Positions 20,281 to 28,951 of a stretch of 64,000 nt of DNA are shown here, piece after piece. The stretch is from an uncultured Oscillospiraceae bacterium (GTDB lineage: Bacteria; Bacillota; Clostridia; Oscillospirales; Oscillospiraceae), in assembly GCA_947625045.1 (NCBI GenBank), contig CANQMW010000005.1, positions 51,148 through 115,147 of the forward strand, given 5' to 3'. The position numbers were made by a program, and so were the translations under genes. A model generated the notes under the pieces. The model was not told where the DNA came from. It saw only the letters and a list, made by a program, of their open reading frames with translations, and made no database searches. How positions within the stretch are numbered: the first letter of the stretch is position 1; each line of letters begins with the position of its first letter.

Positions 20281-20477
20281 ATCCAGCGCTCCTTGATATA
20301 TGGCTGCAGCCATTATAGCATGGCTTACCGCTGCCCGCAAACCATGCTATAAAGTATAAATGGGTAAAGGACCTGACGGTCCCGGAGGAGAGGGTGTGAG
20401 CCGGCAGCCCGCCTTGCAAAGCCGGGGGAAAGTTGGTATACTGAAAAACACACCATTTGTGAAAGGAGCGGGGAACT

Positions 20478-21032
20478 GTGGCTGGACATGAGGATATCCG
20501 CTGCGCCCAGAGCGTGGTCCGGAAGATACCCGGCCATGTGCGCGTGATCCAATGGATGCTGTACACGGCGGTGCTGATCTTCACCGTCATCGGCGCCATG
20601 CAGGGCTTTCTATGGCTGTTCCCCGCGCTGGGGACGCTGTTCGGCTCCTGGTATTACATGGGCGTGGCCCGGGTGACCTATGAATACACGCTGGAGGGGA
20701 CCCGTTTCACCGTGGAGCGGGTCAGCGGCCTGAAGTCCAGACGGAAAGCGGTGCTGTTCGGCGAATTTGACCTGGCAAAGCTCATCATCATGGCCCCGGA
20801 GGGGTCCCCGGCCTTGGAGCAGGCGGAGGCGGACAGCCTGAACGCCGGCGCCAAGCGCATCGTCTACGACATATCCGCCCATGACCCGGACGATATTTGC
20901 AGCGTCATGTACCTGACCGCCATAGGGAAAGACGCCGGCCGGCCCCTGAAGGTGTGCTTCCAGCCCAGCCCCGAGATGCGGGACTGCATCCGGCAGGCCG
21001 CTCCCGGCAAGGTGACAGGGTACGGCGAATGA
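20478..21032 (+). CDS. Hypothetical membrane protein (two TM segments)
   Basis: 184 aa ORF with start after GGAG; ATGA overlap with next gene. Confidence 0.6.
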   Translation: MAGHEDIRCAQSVVRKIPGHVRVIQWMLYTAVLIFTVIGAMQGFLWLFPALGTLFGSWYYMGVARVTYEYTLEGTRFTVERVSGLKSRRKAVLFGEFDLAKLIIMAPEGSPALEQAEADSLNAGAKRIVYDISAHDPDDICSVMYLTAIGKDAGRPLKVCFQPSPEMRDCIRQAAPGKVTGYGE

Positions 21033-21979
21033 GGGACGGATATGATGGACAAGAAATCGCTCGGGGGGGGGTCTTGCGCATTCCCGCGGAGGAAAGCGGC
21101 GCAGACCCGAACCGGGAGCAGAGAGACTATGCCCTGACAGGGGAGTCCCCGCTGGTGGGGCTCATCGACAGTAAGATATACCCGCCCTATATCCCGGACA
21201 GAAGCCATGTGCACAACTGTCTGGAGCTGGGCATATGCCTGGTGGGCCAGGGACAGGTGGAGCTGGGCCGCCGGACCTTCGACTACGGCCCCGGCGTCAT
21301 CGCGGCGGCGGGCAGGGGGCTGTACCACCGCCAGGAGAACACGGCCCAGCCCGGTACCTGGTGGCGGTATGTGCTCATCGACGAGGAGGCCCTCCTGCGG
21401 GAGGCCCCGGGCCGCCACCGCCCGGCCCTGCGGCGGCTGATGGACACTCTCCGGCGGGAGGGTCTGTATTACGACGCCGGCGAGGAGAACGGCCAGCTTC
21501 GCCGCCTGCTCCAGAGCATCTTTGAGACCTATGAGCGCCGGGGAGACGCCTCCCGTATGGAGCTGGAGGCGGCGGCCGTCCTTCTGGCCTGCGTCATGGC
21601 CCGGTCGGTGAGCGCCGCTGCAGAGGACGCGGCCGATGTCACGAGGGACCCATCCCTCCGGGGGCCCATCGAGCCGGCGCTGCAGTACGTGTCGGAAAAC
21701 TACGCCCGGGATGTGCATGTGGAGGACATGGCCGCCCGGTGCGCCATGAGCCCCAGCTACTTTCGCAAAGTCTTTGCCCGGACCATGAACATGTCCCCCC
21801 TGGAGTACGTCAACCGCTACCGCATCAACCGGGCCTCCAACCTGATGCAGTCCACCAGCGCGCCCATCCACCAGATCGCGGCCCAGACGGGCTTTTCCTC
21901 TCCAGCGACGTTCAACCGCAACTTCCGCCGCTATACGGGAAAGAGCCCCGCCCAGTGGCGCCGCAGCGCCCATATATAG
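21029..21979 (+). CDS. AraC family transcriptional regulator
   Basis: C-terminal double HTH (MAARCAMSPSYFRKVFARTMNMSPLEYVNRYRINRASNLMQSTSAPIHQIAAQTGFSSPATFNRNFRRYTGKSPAQWRR); N-terminal cupin-like; G9 tract at 21063-21071. Confidence 0.88.
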   Translation: MRDGYDGQEIARGGVLRIPAEESGADPNREQRDYALTGESPLVGLIDSKIYPPYIPDRSHVHNCLELGICLVGQGQVELGRRTFDYGPGVIAAAGRGLYHRQENTAQPGTWWRYVLIDEEALLREAPGRHRPALRRLMDTLRREGLYYDAGEENGQLRRLLQSIFETYERRGDASRMELEAAAVLLACVMARSVSAAAEDAADVTRDPSLRGPIEPALQYVSENYARDVHVEDMAARCAMSPSYFRKVFARTMNMSPLEYVNRYRINRASNLMQSTSAPIHQIAAQTGFSSPATFNRNFRRYTGKSPAQWRRSAHI

Positions 21980-22246
21980 AGCCTGAAAAATCGCCAAAAT
22001 ACGCTGCCCTGTCCCGTCTGGGATTGGGCAGATTTTTCTTTCCTGGGGCAAAGTGATATGGCAAAAATGACTTGAAAAAGGTGCGGTCAGGCAGCCGTTT
22101 TCCGGGAAAATGTCAAAAGTGGATTGAATATGAGTTAAATATGAGCGTATATGAAATGTTGCATCTGCTTTGCTGTGTTAAAATTTTTCTAAGCCATCGG
22201 CCGGCGGATATGCTGCCGATAACAATTTGATTAAGGAGGATCCCCC

Positions 22247-23512
22247 ATGAAAAAGTTGATTTCTCTGCTGCTCGCCCTGGTGATGGTCCTGTCCCTGGGC
22301 TCCGCTGCCTTTGCCGCTCCCGGCGACCAGGCCGACGGCAAGCTGACCATCTGGTGCTGGGACCAGACCTTCAACATCGCCGCGATGAACGTCGCCAAGG
22401 AGATGTATCAGGCGGAGCATCCCGACGTGGAGATCGACATCCAGGAAGTCCTGTGGGAGGATATTGAGTCCCGTATCATCGCCTCCAACGGCGACACCTC
22501 CACCCTGCCCGACATCACCCTGATCCAGGACAACGCCTTCCAGAAGGAAGTCATCAACTATCCTGAAGTTTTCTATGATATAACGGACAGCTATGACTTC
22601 ACCGATTTCGGCGAGGCGAAGGTCGCCTACTCCGTGGTGGACGGCAAGAACTACGGCATCCCCTTTGACGCCGGCACCGTCGTGGCCGCCTGGCGTACCG
22701 ACTATCTGGAAGAGGCCGGCTACACCGTGGACGACCTGACCGACATTGATATGGACCGGTTCCTGGAGATCGCCCGCGACGTGAAGGAGAAGACCGGCAT
22801 GCCCATGCTGTCCGGTGAGGCCGGCGCGGTGGACACCGTGCTGATCCTGCTCCAGTCCTGCGGCGGCTCCATGTTCAACGAGGACGGCTCTGTCAACATG
22901 AAGGACAACGACAAGCTGAAGGCTGTTCTGGACGTGTACAACACCATGGTCACTGAGGGCCTGTTCATCGAGGTCAACTCCTGGGATGAGTACATCGGCA
23001 CCCTGTCCAACCAGTCCGTGGTCGGCACCTTCACCGGCTGCTGGATCCTGTCCACCATCATGAGCCTGACCGATCAGGCCGGCAAGTGGGCCGTCACCAA
23101 CATGCCCGCCATGACCGGCGTTGAGGACGCCACCAACTACTCCAACAACGGCGGCTCCTCCTGGGCCATCATCAACAACAAGGACATCGACCTGGCGCTG
23201 GACTTCATGCAGATGTATCGGAACGTGGACTTCTATGACGCGATCCTGCCCACCACCTCCGCCATCGCCTGCTTCACGCCCGCCAAGGACGCGCCCAACT
23301 ATACCGCGCCCAGCGAGTTCTTCAACGGCGACGCCATCTTCGCCAAGATCGTGGAGTTCGGCGCGCTCGTGCCCTCCAACAACACCGGCGCTTACTACTA
23401 TGACGCCCGTTCCGCGCTGGCTACCGCCAAGACCAACATCATCGGCGGCGCCGATATGGACAGCGAGCTGGCCAATGCCGAGGACACCATAAACTTCACC
23501 ATGGGCTTCTAA
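22247..23512 (+). CDS. Sugar ABC transporter substrate-binding protein
   Basis: Signal peptide; KLTIWCWDQTFNIAAMNVAKEMYQAEHPDVEIDI; followed by two permeases. Confidence 0.9.
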   Translation: MKKLISLLLALVMVLSLGSAAFAAPGDQADGKLTIWCWDQTFNIAAMNVAKEMYQAEHPDVEIDIQEVLWEDIESRIIASNGDTSTLPDITLIQDNAFQKEVINYPEVFYDITDSYDFTDFGEAKVAYSVVDGKNYGIPFDAGTVVAAWRTDYLEEAGYTVDDLTDIDMDRFLEIARDVKEKTGMPMLSGEAGAVDTVLILLQSCGGSMFNEDGSVNMKDNDKLKAVLDVYNTMVTEGLFIEVNSWDEYIGTLSNQSVVGTFTGCWILSTIMSLTDQAGKWAVTNMPAMTGVEDATNYSNNGGSSWAIINNKDIDLALDFMQMYRNVDFYDAILPTTSAIACFTPAKDAPNYTAPSEFFNGDAIFAKIVEFGALVPSNNTGAYYYDARSALATAKTNIIGGADMDSELANAEDTINFTMGF

Positions 23513-23549
23513 GCTTCAGGCTTAAATTCCCGGCTTGAAACAAAAGGCT

Positions 23550-23579
23550 GCCGCTTCGGCTCTTTTTCCGGAGCGGCAG
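23550..23579 (+). terminator. Attenuator/terminator-like hairpin between binding protein and permease genes
   Basis: CTGCCGCTTCGG...CCGGAGCGGCAG. Confidence 0.45.
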
Positions 23580-23637
23580 TTCTCTTAAAATGCTTTCAGA
23601 CCCTTTGAAAAATCCGCGAGAGAGGGGAGTTGTTGAC

Positions 23638-24540
23638 ATGACGCAAACTTCCGGGAAGAGACTCACCATGCACCAGAAGCAGAATCTGTGGGGCTGGGCC
23701 TTTCTGATCCCCGCCACGGTGCTGATCTTCTGGCTGAGCTTCTACCCCATGATCCGGGCCCTTATGATCTCCTTCCAGGGCGGCCGCCCCACGGCGCTGA
23801 CCTGGTCCGATCCCCTGACCCGGAACTACAAGTTTCTGGTAAAGGACCGGGTGTTCATCCAATCGCTGAAAAACACCTTTACATACCTGATCATCCAGGT
23901 GCCCATCATGCTGGTGCTGGCGATGATCTTCGCCACGCTCCTGAACGACCATCAGCTGAAGTTCAAGGGGCTGTTCCGCACCTGCATCTTCCTGCCCTGC
24001 GCCACGGCGCTGGTGGCCTATTCTCTGATCTTCCGGACCATGTTCTCCTACGACGGCATGGTGAACGCTGTTCTGGTGAAGATCGGGATATTGAATGAAC
24101 CGATCAACTGGCTGAATAATCCCAACACGGCCAAGGCGGTCATCATCATAGCGCTGATCTGGCGCTGGACGGGCTACAACATGATCTTCTATCTGTCCAG
24201 CATGCAGAGTATCGACTACTCTGTATATGAGGCGGCACGCATCGACGGCGCCGGCGCGGCGACCCAGCTTTTCAAGATCACCATCCCGCTGCTGAAGCCC
24301 ATCATCCTGGTGACGGCCATCATGTCCACCAACGGTACGCTGCAGCTGTTCGACGAGTCGGTGAACCTGACCAAGGGCGGCCCCGCCAACGCAACCATCA
24401 CCATGTCGCACTACATCTACAACACCATGTTCCAGAACAACCCCAACTTCGGCTATGCCGCGGCCATGAGCTTCGTGATCCTGATCCTGGTGGCCGTGCT
24501 CAGCGCGATCCAGATGAAAGTGGGTGATAAGCGTGAATGA
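23638..24540 (+). CDS. Sugar ABC transporter permease (MalF-like)
   Basis: EAARIDGAGAATQLFKITIPLLKP EAA loop; six TM segments. Confidence 0.9.
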   Translation: MTQTSGKRLTMHQKQNLWGWAFLIPATVLIFWLSFYPMIRALMISFQGGRPTALTWSDPLTRNYKFLVKDRVFIQSLKNTFTYLIIQVPIMLVLAMIFATLLNDHQLKFKGLFRTCIFLPCATALVAYSLIFRTMFSYDGMVNAVLVKIGILNEPINWLNNPNTAKAVIIIALIWRWTGYNMIFYLSSMQSIDYSVYEAARIDGAGAATQLFKITIPLLKPIILVTAIMSTNGTLQLFDESVNLTKGGPANATITMSHYIYNTMFQNNPNFGYAAAMSFVILILVAVLSAIQMKVGDKRE

Positions 24541-25357
24541 GGGTGCTTTCAAGAAATACGGCAAGAGAACGCTGATCTATGTGTTCCTGATCATCATGAG
24601 CATCATATCGGTGTTCCCCCTGTACTGGTGCTTCATCTCCTCCTGCAACACCACCCAGCAGATCCTGGGCGGCCGGATGGTCCCCAGCACCCATCTGATG
24701 GAGAATCTGAAAAACCTGTTCGCCCAGCAGGACGTGCTCAACGCCTTCAAAAACTCCGTGATCAACACGGTCCTGGTGCTGGTGCTGAGCCTTGCCATCT
24801 GCTCCATCGCGGGCTATGGCTTCGAGATCTTCCACGACAAGGGCAAGGACGCCGTTATGGCCGTGATCATGATGAGCATGATGGTTCCCTTCGTGGCCAT
24901 CCTGGTCCCCCTGTTCCAGATGTTCACAAAGATGGGCTTCGTCAACAAGTACATCGGCTACATCCTGCCCAGCCTGTCCACGCCGTTTCTGATCATGCTG
25001 TTCAGGAACAACGCCCGGACGTTCCCCAAGGAAGTGCTGGAGGCGGCCCGTGTGGACGGCCTGAGCGAGATTGGCATCTTCGTGCGGATGTTCGTGCCCA
25101 TGATGCGCCCCACCTTCGCGGCGGCGGCCACTATCACGTTCATGAACACCTGGAACGCGTACTTGTGGCCCAAGGTAGTGCTGCAGACCCCCGACTCCAT
25201 CACCATGCCCATGCTGGTGGCCAACCTCCTGAGCGGCTACGTGGTGGACTACGGTGTGGTCATGGCGGGCGTCACCATCTGCACGCTTCCCACGGTCATC
25301 GTGTTCTTCATCCTGCAGAGGAGCTTCACCGAGGCCGTCGCCGGCGCTGTGAAGTGA
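24524..25357 (+). CDS. Sugar ABC transporter permease (MalG-like)
   Basis: EAARVDGLSEIGIFVRMFVPMMRPTFAAAATITFMNTWNAYLWP. Confidence 0.9.
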   Translation: MISVNEGAFKKYGKRTLIYVFLIIMSIISVFPLYWCFISSCNTTQQILGGRMVPSTHLMENLKNLFAQQDVLNAFKNSVINTVLVLVLSLAICSIAGYGFEIFHDKGKDAVMAVIMMSMMVPFVAILVPLFQMFTKMGFVNKYIGYILPSLSTPFLIMLFRNNARTFPKEVLEAARVDGLSEIGIFVRMFVPMMRPTFAAAATITFMNTWNAYLWPKVVLQTPDSITMPMLVANLLSGYVVDYGVVMAGVTICTLPTVIVFFILQRSFTEAVAGAVK

Positions 25358-25423
25358 TAGTTGATAGTTCCTGCGGACTCTGTTATAGTATGTGAAGTCA
25401 TCTGACGGCGCCCGCACATAAGA

Positions 25424-25453
25424 CGGCGCCGTGCCAATCAAGGCACGGCGCCG
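25424..25453. terminator. Hairpin CGGCGCCGTGCC-aatcaa-GGCACGGCGCCG
   Basis: Perfect 12-bp stem between permease and beta-galactosidase genes; no long T-tract. Confidence 0.5.
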
Positions 25454-25522
25454 CGTGTATTCAGCATAGCAGACCACGAAGGATCATGAATAGGAGGGGG
25501 CCGATAAGCGGCCCGGCATGTT

Positions 25523-28500
25523 ATGCGCTTTGACTACGATAAACTGAAGGACCCCGGCTATTTCGCGGAGAATCGCGTCCTGGCCCACTCGGACCACGCT
25601 ATATATGCATCCCAGACGGAGAAGGAGCTGGGAAAGACCAGCCTGCGCCAGAGCCTGAACGGGACATGGAAGTTCTTCTGCGCCCAAAATGAGGGCCAGG
25701 TCCCCGCGGGCTTTGAGGCCGCGGCGTACGATTGCACCGGCTGGGAGGACATCCCCGTGCCCGCCCATATCCAGCTGGAGGGCCATGGCGCGCCCCAGTA
25801 TGTGAACGTCCAGTACCCCTGGGACGGCCGGGAGGCCGTGGAGATCGGGCAGATACCGGAGCGGTTCAACCCGGTGGCCTGCTACGTGAAGTATTTCTAT
25901 CTGCCGGAGCAGATGAAGGATAAGCGGGTGTTCGTGTCCTTCCAGGGGGCGGAGAGCTGCGTGGCGGTGTGGCTGAACGGCCATTATATAGGCTTTTCCT
26001 CCGACTCCTTCACACCCTCCGAATTTGAGCTGACGGACTATCTCGCGGACGGGGAGAACAAGCTGGCCTGCCGGGTATACCGCTGGACGGCGGGCAGCTG
26101 GCTGGAGGACCAGGACTTCTTCCGCTTCTCCGGGCTCTTCCGGGAGGTGTATCTCTACGCCCTGCCGGCGGTCCATGTCCGGGATATCCGGGTGAGGCCC
26201 CTGCTGGACGATGAGTATGAGGACGGGGTCCTGGACGTGGCGGTGCAGATGGAGGCCGCTTCCGCATGGAAGCTCAGGCTGACGCTCACGGCCGGCGGCG
26301 AGGTCATCGCCGAGGCCGAGGAAGAAGGAGACGGTGACAGCGCGATGTTCTCCATCCCTGTGAAGGCGCCCCACAAGTGGAGCGCGGAGGACCCGTATCT
26401 CTATGAGCTGACCCTCACCGCCATGAGGTCGGATGGGGAGATAGCCGAGATCGTGCCCCAGAAGGTTGGCTTCCGGCGCTTTGAGATGAAGGGCGGGGTC
26501 ATGTGCCTCAACGGCAAACGCGTCGTCTTCAAGGGCGTGAACCGCCACGACTTCTGCGCCGAGACCGGCCGTGCCGTGCCGGCGGAAAAGATACGCCGGG
26601 ACCTGGTGACCATGAAGCGCAATAACATCAACGCCGTGCGCACCTGCCACTACCCCGACACCAGTGTTTTGTATGACCTGTGCGACGAGCTGGGGCTTTA
26701 CGTCATCGACGAGAACAACATGGAATCCCACGGGGCGTGGGACCCGGTGGCCCGGGGCAAAAAGCCCATCGACTACGCCCTGCCCGGCAACCGCACCGAA
26801 TGGCAGGCCATGCTGCTGGACCGGGTGAACAGCACCTACCAGCGGGACAAGAACCACCCCTGCGTGCTCATATGGAGCTGCGGCAACGAGTCCTACGGCG
26901 GCGACGTGATCTATGAGATGAGCCAGCTTTTCCGCAGGCTGGACGATACCCGCCTCGTCCACTACGAGGGCGTGTATCTGGACCCCCGCCGGCCGGAGAC
27001 CACGGACATGGAGAGCCGTATGTATACCCCCGTGGCGAAGCTGCGGGAATTTCTGGCCCAGCACCGGGACAAGCCCCTCATCATGTGCGAGTACGCCCAC
27101 GCCATGGGCAACTCCCTGGGGGCCATGGACAAGTACACCGAGTACGCCTATGAGGAGCCCCTGTTCCAGGGCGGGTTCATCTGGGACTACATCGACCAGG
27201 CCGTGCGCATGAAGGACCGGTACGGAAATACCGCCTACGGGTATGGCGGGGACTTCGGCGACCGACCCACGGACTATAACTTCAGCGGCAACGGCATCGT
27301 CTACGCCGACGGTACCGTCTCCCCCAAGATGCAGGAGGTCAAGTATAACTACCAGGACATCTTCGTCCAGGTTGGGGAGACGTCCGTCACGGTCGTGAAC
27401 CGCAGCCTGTTCACCGCTACCTCTGCCTATGACTGCGTTGTGACCCTGGCCCGGGACGGAGTGGAAATAGCAAGAGCCGCCTTGGACACGGACGTGCCGC
27501 CCATGGGCGAGGGGGAGTACCCCCTGCCCTTTGGTAAACAGACCGCGCCGGGAGAGTACGCCGTGACGGTGTCCTTCCGGCTGAAAGAGGATACCCTCTG
27601 GGCGGACCGGGGCCATGAGATCGCCTTCGGCCAGGGCGTGTACAAGGTGGATGCCGCGCCTGAGACGCGGACGTACCGGCCCCTGAAGGTGGTCTATGGC
27701 AACAGCAACCTGGGCGTCGTGGGCGACGGATTCGAGGTGCTGTTCACCTACCTCAACGGGGGGCTGTCCTCCTACCGTTTCGGCGGGAGGGAGATGCTGA
27801 AGACCATCCCCATGCCCAGCTTCTGGCGGGCGCCCACGGACAACGACCGGGGCAACTTTATGCCCCAGCGGTGCGGCCAGTGGAAGCTGGCCAGCCTCTA
27901 CGCCAGCGCCCACGGGGATATGCGCATCTTCGGCCAGACGGACTCTCCTGTGACGGAAAACCCCGACGGGTCAGTGTCCGTGCGGTTCGTCTATGCCCTG
28001 TACACCGCGCCCAAAGCGGCCTGCGCCGTGACATACACGGTGTGGCCCTGCGGGAAGGTGGATGTGACGCTCCATTATGACCCGGTAAAGGGGCTGCCCG
28101 CCATGCCGGAGTTCGGCATGCTCTTCAAGCTGGACGCGGACTATGACAGAGTGAAGTGGTACGGCCTGGGGCCGGCGGAGACCTACGCGGACCGGCGCCG
28201 GGGGGCGAAGCTGAGCATATGGGACAGCGCCGTGGCCGACCGGATGGCCCGGTATCTGCTGCCCCAGGAGTGCGGCGCCATGACCGGCGTGCGCTGGGCG
28301 GAGGTGACGGACCATAAGGGCCGGGGCCTGCGGTTCGAGGGCGATAAAATGACCTTCTCCGCCCTGCCCTGGACCCCTCATGAGGTGGAGAACGCCGCCC
28401 ACGGCTATGAGCTGCCGCCGGTGCACTACACGGTGGTCCGTGCCGCCCTTGCCCAAATGGGCGTGGGCGGGGACGACAGCTGGGGCGCCCCGGTGCACGA

Positions 28501-28561
28501 CGAATTCCTCATCGATGTGTCCAAGCCCCTGGAGTTCAGGTTCAGCTTCCATGGCATATAG
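25523..28561 (+). CDS. lacZ: GH2 beta-galactosidase
   Basis: 1012 aa; RTCHYPDTSVLYDLCDELGLYVIDENNMESHG, LIMCEYAHAMGNSLG, GGFIWDYIDQ. Confidence 0.93.
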   Translation: MRFDYDKLKDPGYFAENRVLAHSDHAIYASQTEKELGKTSLRQSLNGTWKFFCAQNEGQVPAGFEAAAYDCTGWEDIPVPAHIQLEGHGAPQYVNVQYPWDGREAVEIGQIPERFNPVACYVKYFYLPEQMKDKRVFVSFQGAESCVAVWLNGHYIGFSSDSFTPSEFELTDYLADGENKLACRVYRWTAGSWLEDQDFFRFSGLFREVYLYALPAVHVRDIRVRPLLDDEYEDGVLDVAVQMEAASAWKLRLTLTAGGEVIAEAEEEGDGDSAMFSIPVKAPHKWSAEDPYLYELTLTAMRSDGEIAEIVPQKVGFRRFEMKGGVMCLNGKRVVFKGVNRHDFCAETGRAVPAEKIRRDLVTMKRNNINAVRTCHYPDTSVLYDLCDELGLYVIDENNMESHGAWDPVARGKKPIDYALPGNRTEWQAMLLDRVNSTYQRDKNHPCVLIWSCGNESYGGDVIYEMSQLFRRLDDTRLVHYEGVYLDPRRPETTDMESRMYTPVAKLREFLAQHRDKPLIMCEYAHAMGNSLGAMDKYTEYAYEEPLFQGGFIWDYIDQAVRMKDRYGNTAYGYGGDFGDRPTDYNFSGNGIVYADGTVSPKMQEVKYNYQDIFVQVGETSVTVVNRSLFTATSAYDCVVTLARDGVEIARAALDTDVPPMGEGEYPLPFGKQTAPGEYAVTVSFRLKEDTLWADRGHEIAFGQGVYKVDAAPETRTYRPLKVVYGNSNLGVVGDGFEVLFTYLNGGLSSYRFGGREMLKTIPMPSFWRAPTDNDRGNFMPQRCGQWKLASLYASAHGDMRIFGQTDSPVTENPDGSVSVRFVYALYTAPKAACAVTYTVWPCGKVDVTLHYDPVKGLPAMPEFGMLFKLDADYDRVKWYGLGPAETYADRRRGAKLSIWDSAVADRMARYLLPQECGAMTGVRWAEVTDHKGRGLRFEGDKMTFSALPWTPHEVENAAHGYELPPVHYTVVRAALAQMGVGGDDSWGAPVHDEFLIDVSKPLEFRFSFHGI

Positions 28562-28595
28562 GATACCAGCCGCTCACATTGAGCGGATCATAGAT

Positions 28596-28720
28596 CGCAG
28601 CACTCTGCAACACTGATACGACGAATGCAACGCCCCCGCTCCGAGCGGTGCATTGCATCGATCAGCACAGTCTTTGCCACAGCGTGGCCGCAAAGGCAAA
28701 CTTTGCGGCCACGCTTTTTT
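28596..28720 (+). repeat. Dispersed repeat, copy 4, degenerate; 3' hairpin replaced by a strong terminator (28681-28720)
   Basis: CTGATACGACGAATGCAACGC...GAGCGGTGCATTG...TCAGCACAGTCTTTGCCAC matches copy 2; then AGCGTGGCCGCAAAG/CTTTGCGGCCACGCT + TTTTT. Confidence 0.8.
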
Positions 28721-28732
28721 CAGGTAATGAGC

Positions 28733-28838
28733 AGTTGCAAAACAGCTAAAAGCTGTCTTTTGCCGATCTGGTGTATGTGATGTGTAAGGAACTGAATGCG
28801 GAGACGGTCCTGGACATCCGGCAGAAGCCGGCGCCTCC
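28733..28838 (+). pseudogene. Remnant of a PIN-toxin TA module (promoter fragment fused to internal vapC fragment)
   Basis: 28751-28834 aligns with PIN gene 16331-16414 (CTGTCYTTTGCYGATCTGGT..GTGATG.GTAAGGAACTGAA.GCGGAGA.GGT.CTGGACATCC.GCAGAAG); upstream GTTGCAA..AGCTAAAA matches the intact module promoter. Confidence 0.75.
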
Positions 28839-28951
28839 TCTATATCGGAAGGAAGCCGTTCGGGCATATTGATGTTGTGCAGCATGACAGTATATGGTAC
28901 AATAATACACGATATTTTGCCGAAATTGCTGGTTTTTTGGAGACAAATGGG

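Noticed and set aside
25484-27913. 809-aa reverse ORF opposite lacZ
   Set aside because: Antisense to a clear GH2 enzyme; composition typical of shadow frame.
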